Source of the DNA: Paenibacillus pinihumi DSM 23905 = JCM 16419
Lineage (GTDB): Bacteria; Bacillota; Bacilli; Paenibacillales; Paenibacillaceae
DNA: 64,000 bases
Direction of reading: 5' to 3'
Assembly: GCF_000422505.1 (NCBI RefSeq)
Contig: NZ_KE383864.1
Span: 1,145,349 to 1,209,348 of the forward strand
The notes beneath the pieces were generated by a model. The model was not told where the DNA came from, did no database searches, and saw only the letters and a program-made list of their open reading frames with translations. The position numbers and the translations under genes were made by a program. Each line of letters begins with the position of its first letter. Position 1 is the first letter of the stretch. Below, one piece after another: positions 27,785 through 36,868 of this stretch.

Positions 27785-28630
27785 TTAATGTTTCTTCAAT
27801 GGAACAACAAATTGTGCTGCTTCTACCCATTTGCCTGCGGCGAAATCTCTGCCTTTTACAAGCACACGGTCTGCATACACTTCGACATAAAAGCCCTGGC
27901 TGCCGTCCTTGTGCTCGTCTTCATCCGTCCACAAATAAGCCGTAGAAGCCGCATTGAAGCAAGTCGCCATTTGCTCGCCACCGTCGAACATGACCGCCTT
28001 GGCTTCCAGTTCCCAGTGCGTATGACCGGTGAAGAGAATCGCCTGCGGATAACGGGATAGAATATGGCCCAGCTCCTCATCCTGCACAACACCATACCAC
28101 TCCTGCTCCTCCATAGAACCAGCCACGGTATTCTTGAGCGGTTGATGAAGGAAGAGGAAGATCGGCTTGTCAGCAGCTGCCTGCTCAGCCAATTTTTCCT
28201 CCAGCCATTGAAGCTGTACCGGAGACAAATCACAATGCAGCCTAAGCCCCTGCTCCGTCCCGAGAAAGATAAAATGGTAGCCGCCAAGCCAATGGTCATG
28301 ATAGGGGCTTCTTGTCCCGGAATTTTCATAGTACAGCGAGGAACGCGCCTTCCAATCCCCCAGCCCGACATCGTGATTGCCAAGCGTAAAGCGGATTTCC
28401 GGCAGCCCCTCCCGGTTCTCCCCGATAATCCGGTGCAGTTCCCGGTACTCCTCCGGGTCTCCATGATCTGTGATATCTCCGGCGTGCATGATGCCGCAGC
28501 TATTGTCCGCATGCCGGGTAATGTCCTTGAGCGCACGGTCAAAATTAACGTTATGCACATGCCCCGGATCTGTTGTCACATGCGTATCGGTGATGACCTG
28601 AAACGAAATAATAGGCTGGTCTGTTGCCAT
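27785..28630 (-). CDS. Calcineurin-like metallophosphoesterase
   Basis: A 281-aa cytoplasmic hydrolase of phosphomono- or diesters using two metal ions. The five metallophosphoesterase motifs are visible in order: DTHVTTDPGHVHN, MHAGDITDHGDPE, TLGNHDVG, FLHQPL and FTGHTHWE. It is the last gene of a transcript that also encodes an SMR transporter, a HAD phosphatase and a Ugp-like importer. That context suggests processing of imported phosphate esters such as glycerophosphodiesters. The substrate cannot be read from sequence. Confidence 0.85.
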   Translation of the reverse strand: MATDQPIISFQVITDTHVTTDPGHVHNVNFDRALKDITRHADNSCGIMHAGDITDHGDPEEYRELHRIIGENREGLPEIRFTLGNHDVGLGDWKARSSLYYENSGTRSPYHDHWLGGYHFIFLGTEQGLRLHCDLSPVQLQWLEEKLAEQAAADKPIFLFLHQPLKNTVAGSMEEQEWYGVVQDEELGHILSRYPQAILFTGHTHWELEAKAVMFDGGEQMATCFNAASTAYLWTDEDEHKDGSQGFYVEVYADRVLVKGRDFAAGKWVEAAQFVVPLKKH

Positions 28631-28699
28631 TTATGTGTTGGCTCCTCTCTCTATGTGACTTATTTCCACCCAAGTTAACGGCTAAATTGTGCGTGCCCG

Positions 28700-29041
28700 T
28701 CAGTGAACCTTGGCGCTCATGTTTAATCCCACAACACCAGCGACGATAACCGCAATCCACAGGAACGAGGCCAGTGACAGCCGCTCCGAGAAGAAAACAA
28801 CGCCCGCCACTGTAATGAGAATGATCCCCGCTCCTGACCATATCGCATAGGCAACGCTTATTTTGAACGAATTTAAAGCAAAATTAAGCGATGTAAAGCT
28901 GATTCCATAGCAGACGAACATAAGAATGGACGGCCATAATTTCGCGAAGCCCTGGGACAGCTTCATGGAAAGGGTACCGGACAGTTCGAATCCGATTGCC
29001 AGGATCAAAAACAGCCAGCCCCAGCCGGATCCATCCTTCAT
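28700..29041 (-). CDS. Small multidrug resistance (SMR) family transporter
   Basis: A 113-aa protein with four membrane helices and the essential Glu in AIGFELSGTLSMKLS of helix 1. It also has the family motif AYAIWSGAGIILITVAG in helix 3. SMR proteins work as dual-topology dimers and may export quaternary ammonium compounds or guanidinium; this one cannot be assigned. Its ATG overlaps the upstream HAD stop (ATGA), showing translational coupling. An SMR gene inside a phosphate-ester uptake operon is unexpected. Confidence 0.85.
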   Translation of the reverse strand: MKDGSGWGWLFLILAIGFELSGTLSMKLSQGFAKLWPSILMFVCYGISFTSLNFALNSFKISVAYAIWSGAGIILITVAGVVFFSERLSLASFLWIAVIVAGVVGLNMSAKVH

Positions 29042-29826
29042 CGTTCCATACCTCCGAATCCCATTTCCTCATAGGAATGCACAATCACATCGGCATCCTG
29101 CAAATTGCGGCTCATCAAAACGGCATCTCCGGAAGTATCGATCCCGATGGCGGCAGCCGCCCCGGCAGCCTTGGCCATAATCATATCGCCATTCGTATCG
29201 CCGATAACGGCGGTCCGTGAAGGCGCAATTCCCAGCTCACTGCAAGCGAGGAGAGCCAGATCAGGGAACGGCTTGCCCCGCTGTGCCTTATCTGTTCCGA
29301 GAACAACAGCGAAGTAATCACGAATGCCCAGCCATTCCAGATGCCGCTCGGCAGCCTCCGTCTCGTCTGCAGTGACTACCGCAAGCGGAACCCTCAGCTT
29401 GCGGCACTGCTCCAGAAAACCGACCACGCCTGGAATCGTTAATACCGGCCGCTCGCGCTCCAGCATCTCGTCAGCAGATACCCGGCAGGCATGAGCCAGC
29501 TCTCTGGCCTCTGCCCAAGACAAGCCTTGCGTATATCCCTGCCAAGCAAGCAGTGCGAGCAGATCATCCAGCGTTCCCATCGCCAGTGGTCCGTTGCGGT
29601 CATAATCGGCCGCTTGACCCCGGGAGTCTTGAATAAGGCCCCACAGGGAAGGAGCGAGCTCCCGGGGAAGGGACAATCCCCGCAGCTCGAGGGCTGTAGC
29701 AAACCTTTTAATAATTCCCAGGCTCCAGTTCCCCCATAGTGACATAAAATCAAGCAGCGTCCCGTCTTTATCCAGCAATATGCCGTCGACCTTATAGCGG
29801 CCGGTACCAATTCTCAGCTCTGGCAT
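29038..29826 (-). CDS. HAD-family phosphatase (phosphoglycolate-phosphatase-like)
   Basis: A haloacid-dehalogenase hydrolase of 262 aa with a helical cap. Motif I is LLDKDGTLLD with the nucleophile Asp, motif II is AVVTADETEA, motif III includes KAQRGKPFPD, and motif IV is AVIGDTNGDM. An in-frame GTG at 29838 exists, but ATG 29826 has AGGGGTG 9 nt before it. The gene follows the Ugp-like binding protein by 14 nt and overlaps the SMR gene by 4 nt. It may dephosphorylate the imported substrate or its breakdown product. Confidence 0.85.
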   Translation of the reverse strand: MPELRIGTGRYKVDGILLDKDGTLLDFMSLWGNWSLGIIKRFATALELRGLSLPRELAPSLWGLIQDSRGQAADYDRNGPLAMGTLDDLLALLAWQGYTQGLSWAEARELAHACRVSADEMLERERPVLTIPGVVGFLEQCRKLRVPLAVVTADETEAAERHLEWLGIRDYFAVVLGTDKAQRGKPFPDLALLACSELGIAPSRTAVIGDTNGDMIMAKAAGAAAAIGIDTSGDAVLMSRNLQDADVIVHSYEEMGFGGMER

Positions 29827-29840
29827 TGCGCCATTCACCC

Positions 29841-31190
29841 CTATTTCAATTTATCCAGTTCTCTTTGTGCAATCTCCTTCGCCGCTTTAAGTGCTTCAGC
29901 AGCCGGAATATTTTCGATTTGTACTTTGTCAGCCGCAATTTTCAGAGCATCGTTGATTTTACCGCCGGTCGGGTCACGGAATGGCTCGGAGCCATGGGAT
30001 GCCTGGCGAAGCGGAACACTGATTTGCGGATTGGATTCACTGAATTTTTTGAATTCAGGATCTTCAAGTGCGGATTGACGAACCGCAATATAGCCGTTAT
30101 CCATTGACCATTTAGCTGTGTTCTCCGCTTTGCTGAAGAAGGTAAACCATTTATATGCCGCTTCCTGTTGTTCCTTGCTTGCTTTCGCGGGAATACCTGC
30201 CATGATTGCTTCTGCAACCGGTTTGCCTTCGCCTTTACCTTCCCAGCCCGGCTGCTCCATCGCACCAAGAATCGTAAAGTCCAGATCACCCTGGTCACCG
30301 CTTGAGCCTGTGTAGCCTGCAGCTTGGCCCTTCATGACATCATCAATTGTTTTGTACCAGTACTCCCACCCTTGGCCTCCGGAGTGAATGCGCATGATTT
30401 TATCTTCATGAATCCATTTACGGAATTGCTCCCAAGTGTCTACCCATTCCGGAGAATCGATCAGAACCTGCTTGCCGTCCTCGCTCAGCACCTTGCCGCC
30501 TTTGCTGAATACGGCATCCATCATGTTGTCCTTGCCCCACATTGGCTCCCAGCCGAAGAATGTTGTTTTGCCGCCTTCCTTCTTCGCCATCTTCGCAGCC
30601 GCATCTGCCAGCTTCTCCCATGTTGTCAAGGAAGCAGGATCGATGTTCTGCCCTTGAAGCGCATCCTTCCGGTAGTACATGACCTGAGTTGTACCGTACA
30701 TCGGCAGGAAGTATTGAACGCCGTCTACTTTACCCTGGTTCAGAAATGTTTGAACGAAGTCTTCGCTCTTGAAATCCGGGTCATTCTTGATCAGCTCATC
30801 GAGCGGTGCATAATAGCCCTTGCGCGCCCAGTCCATATTGGAGGACAGAACAGCTGCCGGAGCTTGTCCGGATGCAATCGCTGCTTGCAGCTTTTTCTCT
30901 GTCTCTGAATAATCGCCTTGCACGATTCCCTTTACGATAACTTCGTTCTGGGAAGCGTTGAATTTATCAATGGTTTTCGCCATATTCTCGCCCAGCTTGC
31001 CGCCAAGTCCATACCAGAATTCAATCGTTACAGGATCTTTGCTTGCCGGCGTCTCTTGCTTGACAGGCTGTCCGCTGTTGGATGGTGCTTCTGCTCCGGA
31101 CTTGCCCGCCCCTGTATTGCCGCCACACGCTGCCAGGAACATCAGACTGCACAGCGTGGTCATTGCCCACCATTTTTTCATTTTCAACAT
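29841..31190 (-). CDS. Extracellular solute-binding lipoprotein, UgpB-like
   Basis: A family 1 solute-binding protein of 449 aa with lipobox FLAACGG. Its start (VTIEFWYGLGGKLGENMAK), QGDYSETEKKLQAAIASGQAP and PMYGTTQVMYYRK follow the pattern of UgpB, the glycerol-3-phosphate/glycerophosphocholine binding protein. ATG 31190 with GGGGAG is chosen; the frame extends 15 nt further. It is separated from the permease pair upstream by a 240-nt gap that holds repeat family A. The phosphate-ester ligand is inferred and supported by the two phosphohydrolase genes downstream. Confidence 0.82.
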   Translation of the reverse strand: MLKMKKWWAMTTLCSLMFLAACGGNTGAGKSGAEAPSNSGQPVKQETPASKDPVTIEFWYGLGGKLGENMAKTIDKFNASQNEVIVKGIVQGDYSETEKKLQAAIASGQAPAAVLSSNMDWARKGYYAPLDELIKNDPDFKSEDFVQTFLNQGKVDGVQYFLPMYGTTQVMYYRKDALQGQNIDPASLTTWEKLADAAAKMAKKEGGKTTFFGWEPMWGKDNMMDAVFSKGGKVLSEDGKQVLIDSPEWVDTWEQFRKWIHEDKIMRIHSGGQGWEYWYKTIDDVMKGQAAGYTGSSGDQGDLDFTILGAMEQPGWEGKGEGKPVAEAIMAGIPAKASKEQQEAAYKWFTFFSKAENTAKWSMDNGYIAVRQSALEDPEFKKFSESNPQISVPLRQASHGSEPFRDPTGGKINDALKIAADKVQIENIPAAEALKAAKEIAQRELDKLK

Positions 31191-31272
31191 GCTTTTTCTC
31201 CCCATTTCCGTTATATGTCGGTTCTTTTTTTAGCTCAATATGAAATCTGGTGCTAAATCGAGCTAAGCTGCA

Positions 31273-31387
31273 AAATGAAAGGTTCTTCCGATTGCTGTTA
31301 AAGAATGATTTCTTGTAATTGAAAAAGAAAGAGGTGGGAAATTATTCTTTAAAGGCAACCACTGTGTTTCTTCAGAACCATTCATTT
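31273..31387. repeat. Hairpin repeat family A, copy 2
   Basis: The outer arms AAATGAAAGGTTC and GAACCATTCATTT pair with one mismatch, and the inner arms TTAAAGAATGATTTC and GAAATTATTCTTTAA pair almost fully. It lies inside the ugp-like operon between the second permease and the binding protein, where it could act as an RNA hairpin affecting relative expression. Confidence 0.78.
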
Positions 31388-31430
31388 CTCCGCCAGCCCT
31401 TTTGTCGAATTCCATAATTGAGCCTTTCTT

Positions 31431-32297
31431 TTAGCCCTTTTGAGAGCCTGCTGTCATATTAACGCTTTGCATAATGGTTTTCTGCGTGAACAAAAAGACG
31501 AACAAAAGCGGTGCGATGGTGAACGCGCTGGCAGCCATGATGAGCGGCCATTTTAACCCGTAAGCACCTCCTTCAACGAAAAAGCTTCGAAGACCGGCTG
31601 ACACAAGCTGCAAATCCGGATTCTTCGTTATGAGCATCGGCCAGAAATAATTGTTGTATTGGTCGATGAACGTAATAAGGGCCAGCACTGCAAACGAAGA
31701 CCTTGCAATCGGAGCAATAATCGTCCAGAGAATGCGCATATGCGATGCCCCGTCAATTTGTCCGGCTTCCACAAGCTCATGGGGAACCTGCAGGAAGGCT
31801 TGCCGAATCAGGAAGATTGAAAACACACTCACACAGTTGGAAATGATCAGACCGGTATAGGAATCCAGCAGCTGAAGCTTGGACAATACGATATACCCCG
31901 GCAAATATACCGCCGTATTCGGAACCATATATCCGAGCAGAACGAGCGCGGATAACGCCCCTTTAAGCCTGAATTTCATATGTGCTAGGGCGTAAGCCAT
32001 CATGCCCGAGTTAAAAATTTGAATCAGTACAATAACGCAGCCGACAAATATACTGTTGCCCATGTATTTCCAAAAAGGTGCGGAAGCCCAGGCATCGGCA
32101 AAGTTGCTCCACAGCGGAACTTCCGGCCATAAAGTTGGCGGTGAGCGCCAGATCTCGTCATTTGTTTTAAGTGCGCTAGTAACCATCCAGTAGAATGGAA
32201 AAGCCATCAGCAAGGATACGGCTGCAAACAACAAGTGTTTGATGAACCGGCCCAGCGGTCTCGTGTTGGAAGCCAAATCGGATTGCTCCCCTTTCAT
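31431..32297 (-). CDS. ABC transporter permease, UgpE-like
   Basis: The second permease, 288 aa, with six membrane segments and the EAA loop PHELVEAGQIDGASHMRILWTIIAPI. The N-terminal HLLFAAVSLLMAFPFYWMVTSALK is typical of UgpE/MalG-type proteins. It starts 13 nt after the partner permease. No dedicated ATPase is present, so a shared MsmX/UgpC-type ATPase elsewhere is expected. Confidence 0.88.
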   Translation of the reverse strand: MKGEQSDLASNTRPLGRFIKHLLFAAVSLLMAFPFYWMVTSALKTNDEIWRSPPTLWPEVPLWSNFADAWASAPFWKYMGNSIFVGCVIVLIQIFNSGMMAYALAHMKFRLKGALSALVLLGYMVPNTAVYLPGYIVLSKLQLLDSYTGLIISNCVSVFSIFLIRQAFLQVPHELVEAGQIDGASHMRILWTIIAPIARSSFAVLALITFIDQYNNYFWPMLITKNPDLQLVSAGLRSFFVEGGAYGLKWPLIMAASAFTIAPLLFVFLFTQKTIMQSVNMTAGSQKG

Positions 32298-32310
32298 CGC
32301 TTCATTGAAA

Positions 32311-33189
32311 TTAGTAGTGTGTCGTCTTTCTGCTTGCCGTAAGCGTCAGCAAGGAGAACAGCATGCAGATAATAATCAGGATGGTCGCCACAGATGAGGC
32401 CTCACCGATATTGAATGACTCAAAGGCCGACTGGTAATACATGTACAACAGCGTCCGGGTTGAGCCTGACGGTCCTCCCTGGGTCAGTACGTTAATCTGG
32501 TCATAAGCCTGCAACGACTGGATTAGCAGTACAACGAACAGGAACAGCGTCGTCGGCGAGATCAGCGGCAAGGTCACCCGCATAAAGCGCTGGAACCGGT
32601 TCGCGCCATCCAGGTCGGCCGCCTCCATCAGGTCCTGCGGTACATTGCGCAGTGCCACCATGTAGAAGATCATCGCCCAGCCTACCAGTTTCCAGGCGGT
32701 TACGATCAGGACGCCGGCCAGTGCCCATTGCGGATCTTTTAACCATCCCAGTTCCGGCAATCCAACCAGCTTAAGAATATAGTTGGCAAGTCCGGCTTCC
32801 GGCTCGAAAATCCACGACCATACGATAGAAATCGCAACCGTCGGTGTCACCCAAGGCGAGAACAGCAGTGCCTGGTAAAAGCCTCTTCCTCTCATCCTCG
32901 TATTCAGCAGAAGCGCCAGTCCAAGCCCGATGAAGATGACCGGCACAACTGTTCCAATACAGAAAAGCAGGGTTACGCCAAGTGCTTTGTAAAAAGCCGG
33001 ATTTTCAAATAAATAGCGGTAATTGTCCAGCCCGACAAACACCTTATCCGGACTCATAAAATCCCATTCAGTAAAACTTAGATAAAAAACGTAAATCAGT
33101 GGCCCCATCCAAAAAATCGCGAATGGGATCATTGCGGGCAGTGTAAAGAGCAGCGGCTTCAGCTCGCGTACCCATGTCGAACCCTTCAA
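32311..33189 (-). CDS. ABC transporter permease, UgpA-like
   Basis: The first permease of the importer, 292 aa, with six membrane segments, the periplasm-facing motif FVGLDNYRYLFENPAFYKAL near residue 50, and the EAA loop PQDLMEAADLDGANRFQRFMRVTLPLI. It starts with TTG preceded by GGAAGGGG. It is the promoter-proximal gene; the divergent GbsR-type regulator lies 186 nt away. Confidence 0.88.
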   Translation of the reverse strand: MKGSTWVRELKPLLFTLPAMIPFAIFWMGPLIYVFYLSFTEWDFMSPDKVFVGLDNYRYLFENPAFYKALGVTLLFCIGTVVPVIFIGLGLALLLNTRMRGRGFYQALLFSPWVTPTVAISIVWSWIFEPEAGLANYILKLVGLPELGWLKDPQWALAGVLIVTAWKLVGWAMIFYMVALRNVPQDLMEAADLDGANRFQRFMRVTLPLISPTTLFLFVVLLIQSLQAYDQINVLTQGGPSGSTRTLLYMYYQSAFESFNIGEASSVATILIIICMLFSLLTLTASRKTTHY

Positions 33190-33375
33190 TGTTGCACGCC
33201 CCTTCCAATGTTCTGTTCAAAAAAAATTGTACATTAAACTTTGCGCCGTTTGGTTAAAGCAACGTAAAATGGATTTACGACTTTTGTAAAATTTTTAAGG
33301 CAAGGCAGGAACGAAGCTTTTCGCTTGGAATAGTAGTACACTGAACATTGAAATCTATTGAAATGCGGTGAATCT

Positions 33376-33921
33376 GTGAAACAAGCAGCCTTTGGTGAAA
33401 ATAACCCGGACTTGTCTCCGCGCGAGCTTGCGCTGCGCCAAGTCATTGACGCGATTGCCCAAACGATGGACCTGTACGGTGCCAATTATTCCTTCGGCCA
33501 GCTTTATGGCATTATGTTTTTCGAGGATCAACCGATGACACTTGAAGATATGACGCAATATATGAATATGAGCAAAAGCAATATGAGCTATGGTGTACGC
33601 TCGCTTATCGCTTCGGGCATGGTCAGCAAGCTCGATGAGAAACAGGAACGCAAGGACCTATACAAGGCGGAGACGAACTTCTTCCAGACCTTCAAAAGCT
33701 TCTTCACGATGAAGCTGCAGCGGGAGGTTGATGTGATGACGGCCGCAATTGAGAAGGCCTTCCCTGAGCTGAAGGCAATGCTTGAATCTCCTGATTTGTC
33801 TGAGGAAGAACAGATGCGGATCGCAGGCGATCTGGAGAAGCTGAACCATGCGATGGAGTATTATGCCTGGCTTCAGCAGTTTGTGGATAAGTTGCGGGCG
33901 GATGATTATTTTCCGGTTTAA
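33376..33921 (+). CDS. GbsR/OpcR-type MarR-superfamily regulator
   Basis: A 181-aa winged-helix regulator. The block IDAIAQTMDLYGANYSFGQLYGIMFF followed by MTLEDMTQYMNMSKSNMSYGVRSLI is characteristic of GbsR/OpcR, which sense choline or glycine-betaine precursors. A TTG at 33358 is in frame without a ribosome site; GTG 33376 with GGTGA upstream is preferred. It is transcribed divergently from the ugp-like operon. Since glycerophosphocholine and choline esters are possible Ugp-class ligands, control of that operon by this protein is an attractive inference. Confidence 0.8.
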   Translation: MKQAAFGENNPDLSPRELALRQVIDAIAQTMDLYGANYSFGQLYGIMFFEDQPMTLEDMTQYMNMSKSNMSYGVRSLIASGMVSKLDEKQERKDLYKAETNFFQTFKSFFTMKLQREVDVMTAAIEKAFPELKAMLESPDLSEEEQMRIAGDLEKLNHAMEYYAWLQQFVDKLRADDYFPV

Positions 33922-33967
33922 AAGCTATTTTGGCGCTTGCGGATAAAGCTCATTTGGGTGAAGCTGC

Positions 33968-34085
33968 GGGATAAAGGGGTTCCTCCGATTGCTGTTAAAG
34001 AACGATTTCCCCCTTATTACACTTTATTTGTAGGAAATCATCCTTTAAAGGCAAGCACTACGTTTCTCCAGAACCCCTTTATCCC
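33968..34085. repeat. Hairpin repeat family A, copy 3, with perfect 15-bp arms
   Basis: GGGATAAAGGGGTTC at 33968-33982 and GAACCCCTTTATCCC at 34071-34085 are perfectly complementary. The inner arms TTAAAGAACGATTTCC and GGAAATCATCCTTTAA pair with two mismatches. It shares GCTGC on the left, TCCGATTGCTG inside, and CTCCGCC on the right with the other copies. Confidence 0.85.
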
Positions 34086-34165
34086 TCCGCCACTGCTACG
34101 TTGATCGTTCAAGCTACTTCAAAAATAGACATTGCATACTGTAAAACAATCCGTTTACAAACAAA

Positions 34166-34213
34166 ATGACCCGCAAGGGGGACACTGGACAGTACCAGTC
34201 CCCTTGCGGGTCA
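34166..34213 (-). terminator. Long hairpin terminator after the YtvI-like gene
   Basis: ATGACCCGCAAGGGG pairs with CCCCTTGCGGGTCAT, extended inside by ACTGG/CCAGT. On the minus strand TTTTGTTTG follows. It lies about 130 nt beyond the stop of the minus-strand gene at 34344. Confidence 0.8.
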
Positions 34214-34343
34214 TTACGCTATGTATGACAGGATGCAAAAGATCTTCACACCTTTACTCTAACCTTCAAAACAAAACTGTATATGTCTTAAGAACAGCTC
34301 TATAGCCCATCTTGCCATATGCCCGTCTGCCGCTATCTTAAAC

Positions 34344-35375
34344 TTAAAGCTTGATCTTCGTCTGCAACAATCCGGCCTCACGCGCCGCGGTGTAAATAAT
34401 GACCACCATCGGTCCGAGAAACACCCCGATAACGCCTACCAGCTTAAAGCCGACATACAGGCTGATAAGCGCGGACAGCGCACCGATGCCGACGGCATCA
34501 CCAAGTATTTTCGGCTCCACGACGCGCCGGAAAATCGTGATGAGCAGGAATAACACCACCAACCCCGCACCGGTATAGGTATCCCCTGTACCCAGCAAGT
34601 AAGCAGCCCATGGAATGAGAATAGCGCCTGTACCCAATATGGGCAGCAGATCAACGCATACTATGAGTAATGCAATGGCAAGCGGATATTTTAAATCAAG
34701 AAATAACAGCCCTACAAGGGTAATAACGTAAGTCATTAGGCTTAGAATTAGCTGGGAACGAAGAAATCCGAAAATGGAACGGCGCAGGCTGGACAATACA
34801 TTATCAACTTGTTGACGGGATTTGGATTCAAATAGTGTGAGGAAAGTGTCCTTGAGCGTATGCAGGCTGTAGCTGAACAAATATACGGCTACAAGAAACA
34901 CGATGAAGAAAATAAACAGGCCGGGTATCCCTTTTGCAAAAGTAACAAAAGAAGTGGATATGCTCGTTACAAGCGATGAAATGGAGTTGGAAAAGGTGGA
35001 TATCCAATTTTGAAGCTGGGACTTGGTATCTGAAGACAAACTTGTGTAATAAAGCTCGATGTCTGCTATCGTGTCCTGCACAAACAGATTGGCATCTCCT
35101 ACATACTGGGGAACCTTATTCCAGAAATCGATAAGCTCGGCTACTACCTTCACACCAAGCAGGACCATCAGACCGATCAGAACAACGGTAAATACTGTGC
35201 TGGTCAGTGTAGCGGCGATAAATCTGGGGAGCCGGAATGACCGCATCAGCATCAAAATCAGCGGCTCCATAAATATTGCGACAACCAGGGCCAGCAGAAA
35301 AGGCGCTCCTGCTGTAAACAGCAAGTAAAGCAGCGCCAGTCCTACCGCCATAGATACAATCGCACGGACCGACAT
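34344..35375 (-). CDS. ytvI: AI-2E family membrane protein, YtvI-like
   Basis: A 343-aa protein with about seven membrane segments and a central soluble loop (about residues 85-140). The family motif GPMVVIIYTAAREAGL is near the C-terminus and KYPLAIALLIVCVDLLPILGTGAILIPW is in the second half. YtvI is a sporulation-associated member of this family in B. subtilis. The frame is open to 35537, but the extra residues run back into the neighbouring gene's end and read as non-membrane, Cys/Arg-rich sequence. ATG 35375 is therefore chosen; GGGAGG lies about 12 nt upstream, a little far. Its transport substrate is unknown. Confidence 0.75.
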   Translation of the reverse strand: MSVRAIVSMAVGLALLYLLFTAGAPFLLALVVAIFMEPLILMLMRSFRLPRFIAATLTSTVFTVVLIGLMVLLGVKVVAELIDFWNKVPQYVGDANLFVQDTIADIELYYTSLSSDTKSQLQNWISTFSNSISSLVTSISTSFVTFAKGIPGLFIFFIVFLVAVYLFSYSLHTLKDTFLTLFESKSRQQVDNVLSSLRRSIFGFLRSQLILSLMTYVITLVGLLFLDLKYPLAIALLIVCVDLLPILGTGAILIPWAAYLLGTGDTYTGAGLVVLFLLITIFRRVVEPKILGDAVGIGALSALISLYVGFKLVGVIGVFLGPMVVIIYTAAREAGLLQTKIKL

Positions 35376-35404
35376 CGGAGTGCTTCGCCTCCCTTCGGCT
35401 GTTC

Positions 35405-36541
35405 TTAGAGTACAGCGCGGCGTGTAGTAAAGTCGGTGTCCTTGTAGTACATATCCTTCACCAGCAAATTCGGTCCGCAGCACCCTGCTGCAGGGCAGCT
35501 GCAATCCACGCTGCGCGCAAGCGGATGGTCGAGCCAACGGTCGAAGACATCGCTCAGCCGGTCATCCTTAATGTTGCCGAAGGCCGGCACATCGGAGAAA
35601 TCCGTGACGAATACGTCTCCGGTAAACAGATTGACATTGAGCCGGTTCCGTCCATCGGGGTCATTGCGTACCGTCACATTGTGCTCCTGGCGAAGACGGG
35701 CCAGCAGCTTGCGCTCCGCCTCATTCTCACTGCAGGCAAAGAACGGCAATGTCCCGAACAGCATCCATACATCCGGATCACGATGATCCAGCAGACGCTC
35801 AATCGCCAGCCGCATCTCTTCCTTGGACAGCATCGGCAAATCGGCTGCGAAGGCGCTCGGATACATCGGATGAACCTCATGGCGCTGGCAGCCCATCTCC
35901 AGAATGAGCTTATGGATCGTATCAATATGCTGATGAGTGCGGTAGTTAATCATCGATTCTGCTGAAATCAGCATTCCGTTGCTGCTTAGCCGCTGTGAAT
36001 TCTCAATCATCCGGTCATACAGCTTGGCTGCTGCGGCGACAGGCATCTTGTGCCGGGCTTTGGCAAAGCCGATTTCAAGAAAATCGTGGACATCCCTATA
36101 GTTAAAGGATATGTGCATGACGTCCAAATATGGCAACAGAATTTCATACCGCTCATAATCAAGCGTCAGGTTGGAATTCATCTGCGACTTTAGCCCTCTC
36201 TCCTTCGCATAGCGCAGGATCGGAACAATATAATCACGCACGGTCTGGGCGGAGAAGGACGGCTCGCCGCCTGTAATGGAGATCGTTTGAAGGTTATCGA
36301 TTTCCTCCAGTCTGTGCAGCATTTGTGTAACCGGAAGCTTGCCGGGCTCATTGTAGACGAGTGTATCTCCTACCGCACAGTGCTCACAACGCATATTGCA
36401 CAGATTCGAGACAGTCATCTCGACACTGGTCAGACGATGGCGCCCGTGACGCTGCATGGAATGAATCGGGTCCCACGGATCTGTGGAAGGAGACAGAACG
36501 AGCGGATGTTTCGGTTGTTTATTGCGGGTCAAACTATTCAT
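35405..36541 (-). CDS. yfkAB: Radical SAM protein with C-terminal CxCxxxxC motif (YfkAB)
   Basis: A 378-aa radical SAM enzyme. The iron-sulfur motif reads SNLCNMRCEHCAVG (CxxxCxxC, here followed by A-V-G), the GGEP motif is SITGGEPSF, and the C-terminal motif DCSCPAAGCC gives the CxCxxxxC pattern that names the family. ATG 36541 has AAAAGGTG upstream. It lies 29 nt upstream of the YtvI-like gene on the same strand. The reaction of YfkAB is not established. Confidence 0.9.
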   Translation of the reverse strand: MNSLTRNKQPKHPLVLSPSTDPWDPIHSMQRHGRHRLTSVEMTVSNLCNMRCEHCAVGDTLVYNEPGKLPVTQMLHRLEEIDNLQTISITGGEPSFSAQTVRDYIVPILRYAKERGLKSQMNSNLTLDYERYEILLPYLDVMHISFNYRDVHDFLEIGFAKARHKMPVAAAAKLYDRMIENSQRLSSNGMLISAESMINYRTHQHIDTIHKLILEMGCQRHEVHPMYPSAFAADLPMLSKEEMRLAIERLLDHRDPDVWMLFGTLPFFACSENEAERKLLARLRQEHNVTVRNDPDGRNRLNVNLFTGDVFVTDFSDVPAFGNIKDDRLSDVFDRWLDHPLARSVDCSCPAAGCCGPNLLVKDMYYKDTDFTTRRAVL

Positions 36542-36868
36542 CTATATCAACACCTTTTAGTTGGTAACCATACTTTATTATTGTAATGAACAGCGCAGTG
36601 TCTTGCAATCAGCAAAAAGCAGCCTCCGCCCCTCAATGCCCGCAGCAGGCATTTACAGAAGAGCAGCTAGCTGCTACTTTTTAGGACATGACATACCCTT
36701 CCGCATACTTGACTCTACCCCAAAATGGACGACGCCGATTCCAGGATATTGGCAGCAGCAAGCAGCAATAGAAGCGTTTCAGGCTGGATAAACATGTTTT
36801 GGAGGTGGGGTTATCGAAGAAAACAGGCTCACGGCCATTTGCAGACAGGAAACATGTACCTCAATTCC
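36542..36868. other. Gene-free stretch between YfkAB and the HD-GYP gene
   Basis: No coding frame with a ribosome site is visible. A loop-free 14-bp palindrome AGCAGCTAGCTGCT lies near 36665, followed by ACTTTTT on the plus strand; its role is unclear. Confidence 0.5.

Larger units (their letters stand above)
33922..34343. other. Gene-free stretch between the GbsR-type and YtvI-like genes
   Basis: It contains a repeat family A copy (33968-34085) and the terminator hairpin at 34166-34213. I see no coding sequence. Confidence 0.7.

Noticed and set aside
36655-36690. Terminator at the palindrome AGCAGCTAGCTGCT followed by T residues
   Set aside because: The palindrome has no loop, and no plus-strand gene lies upstream.
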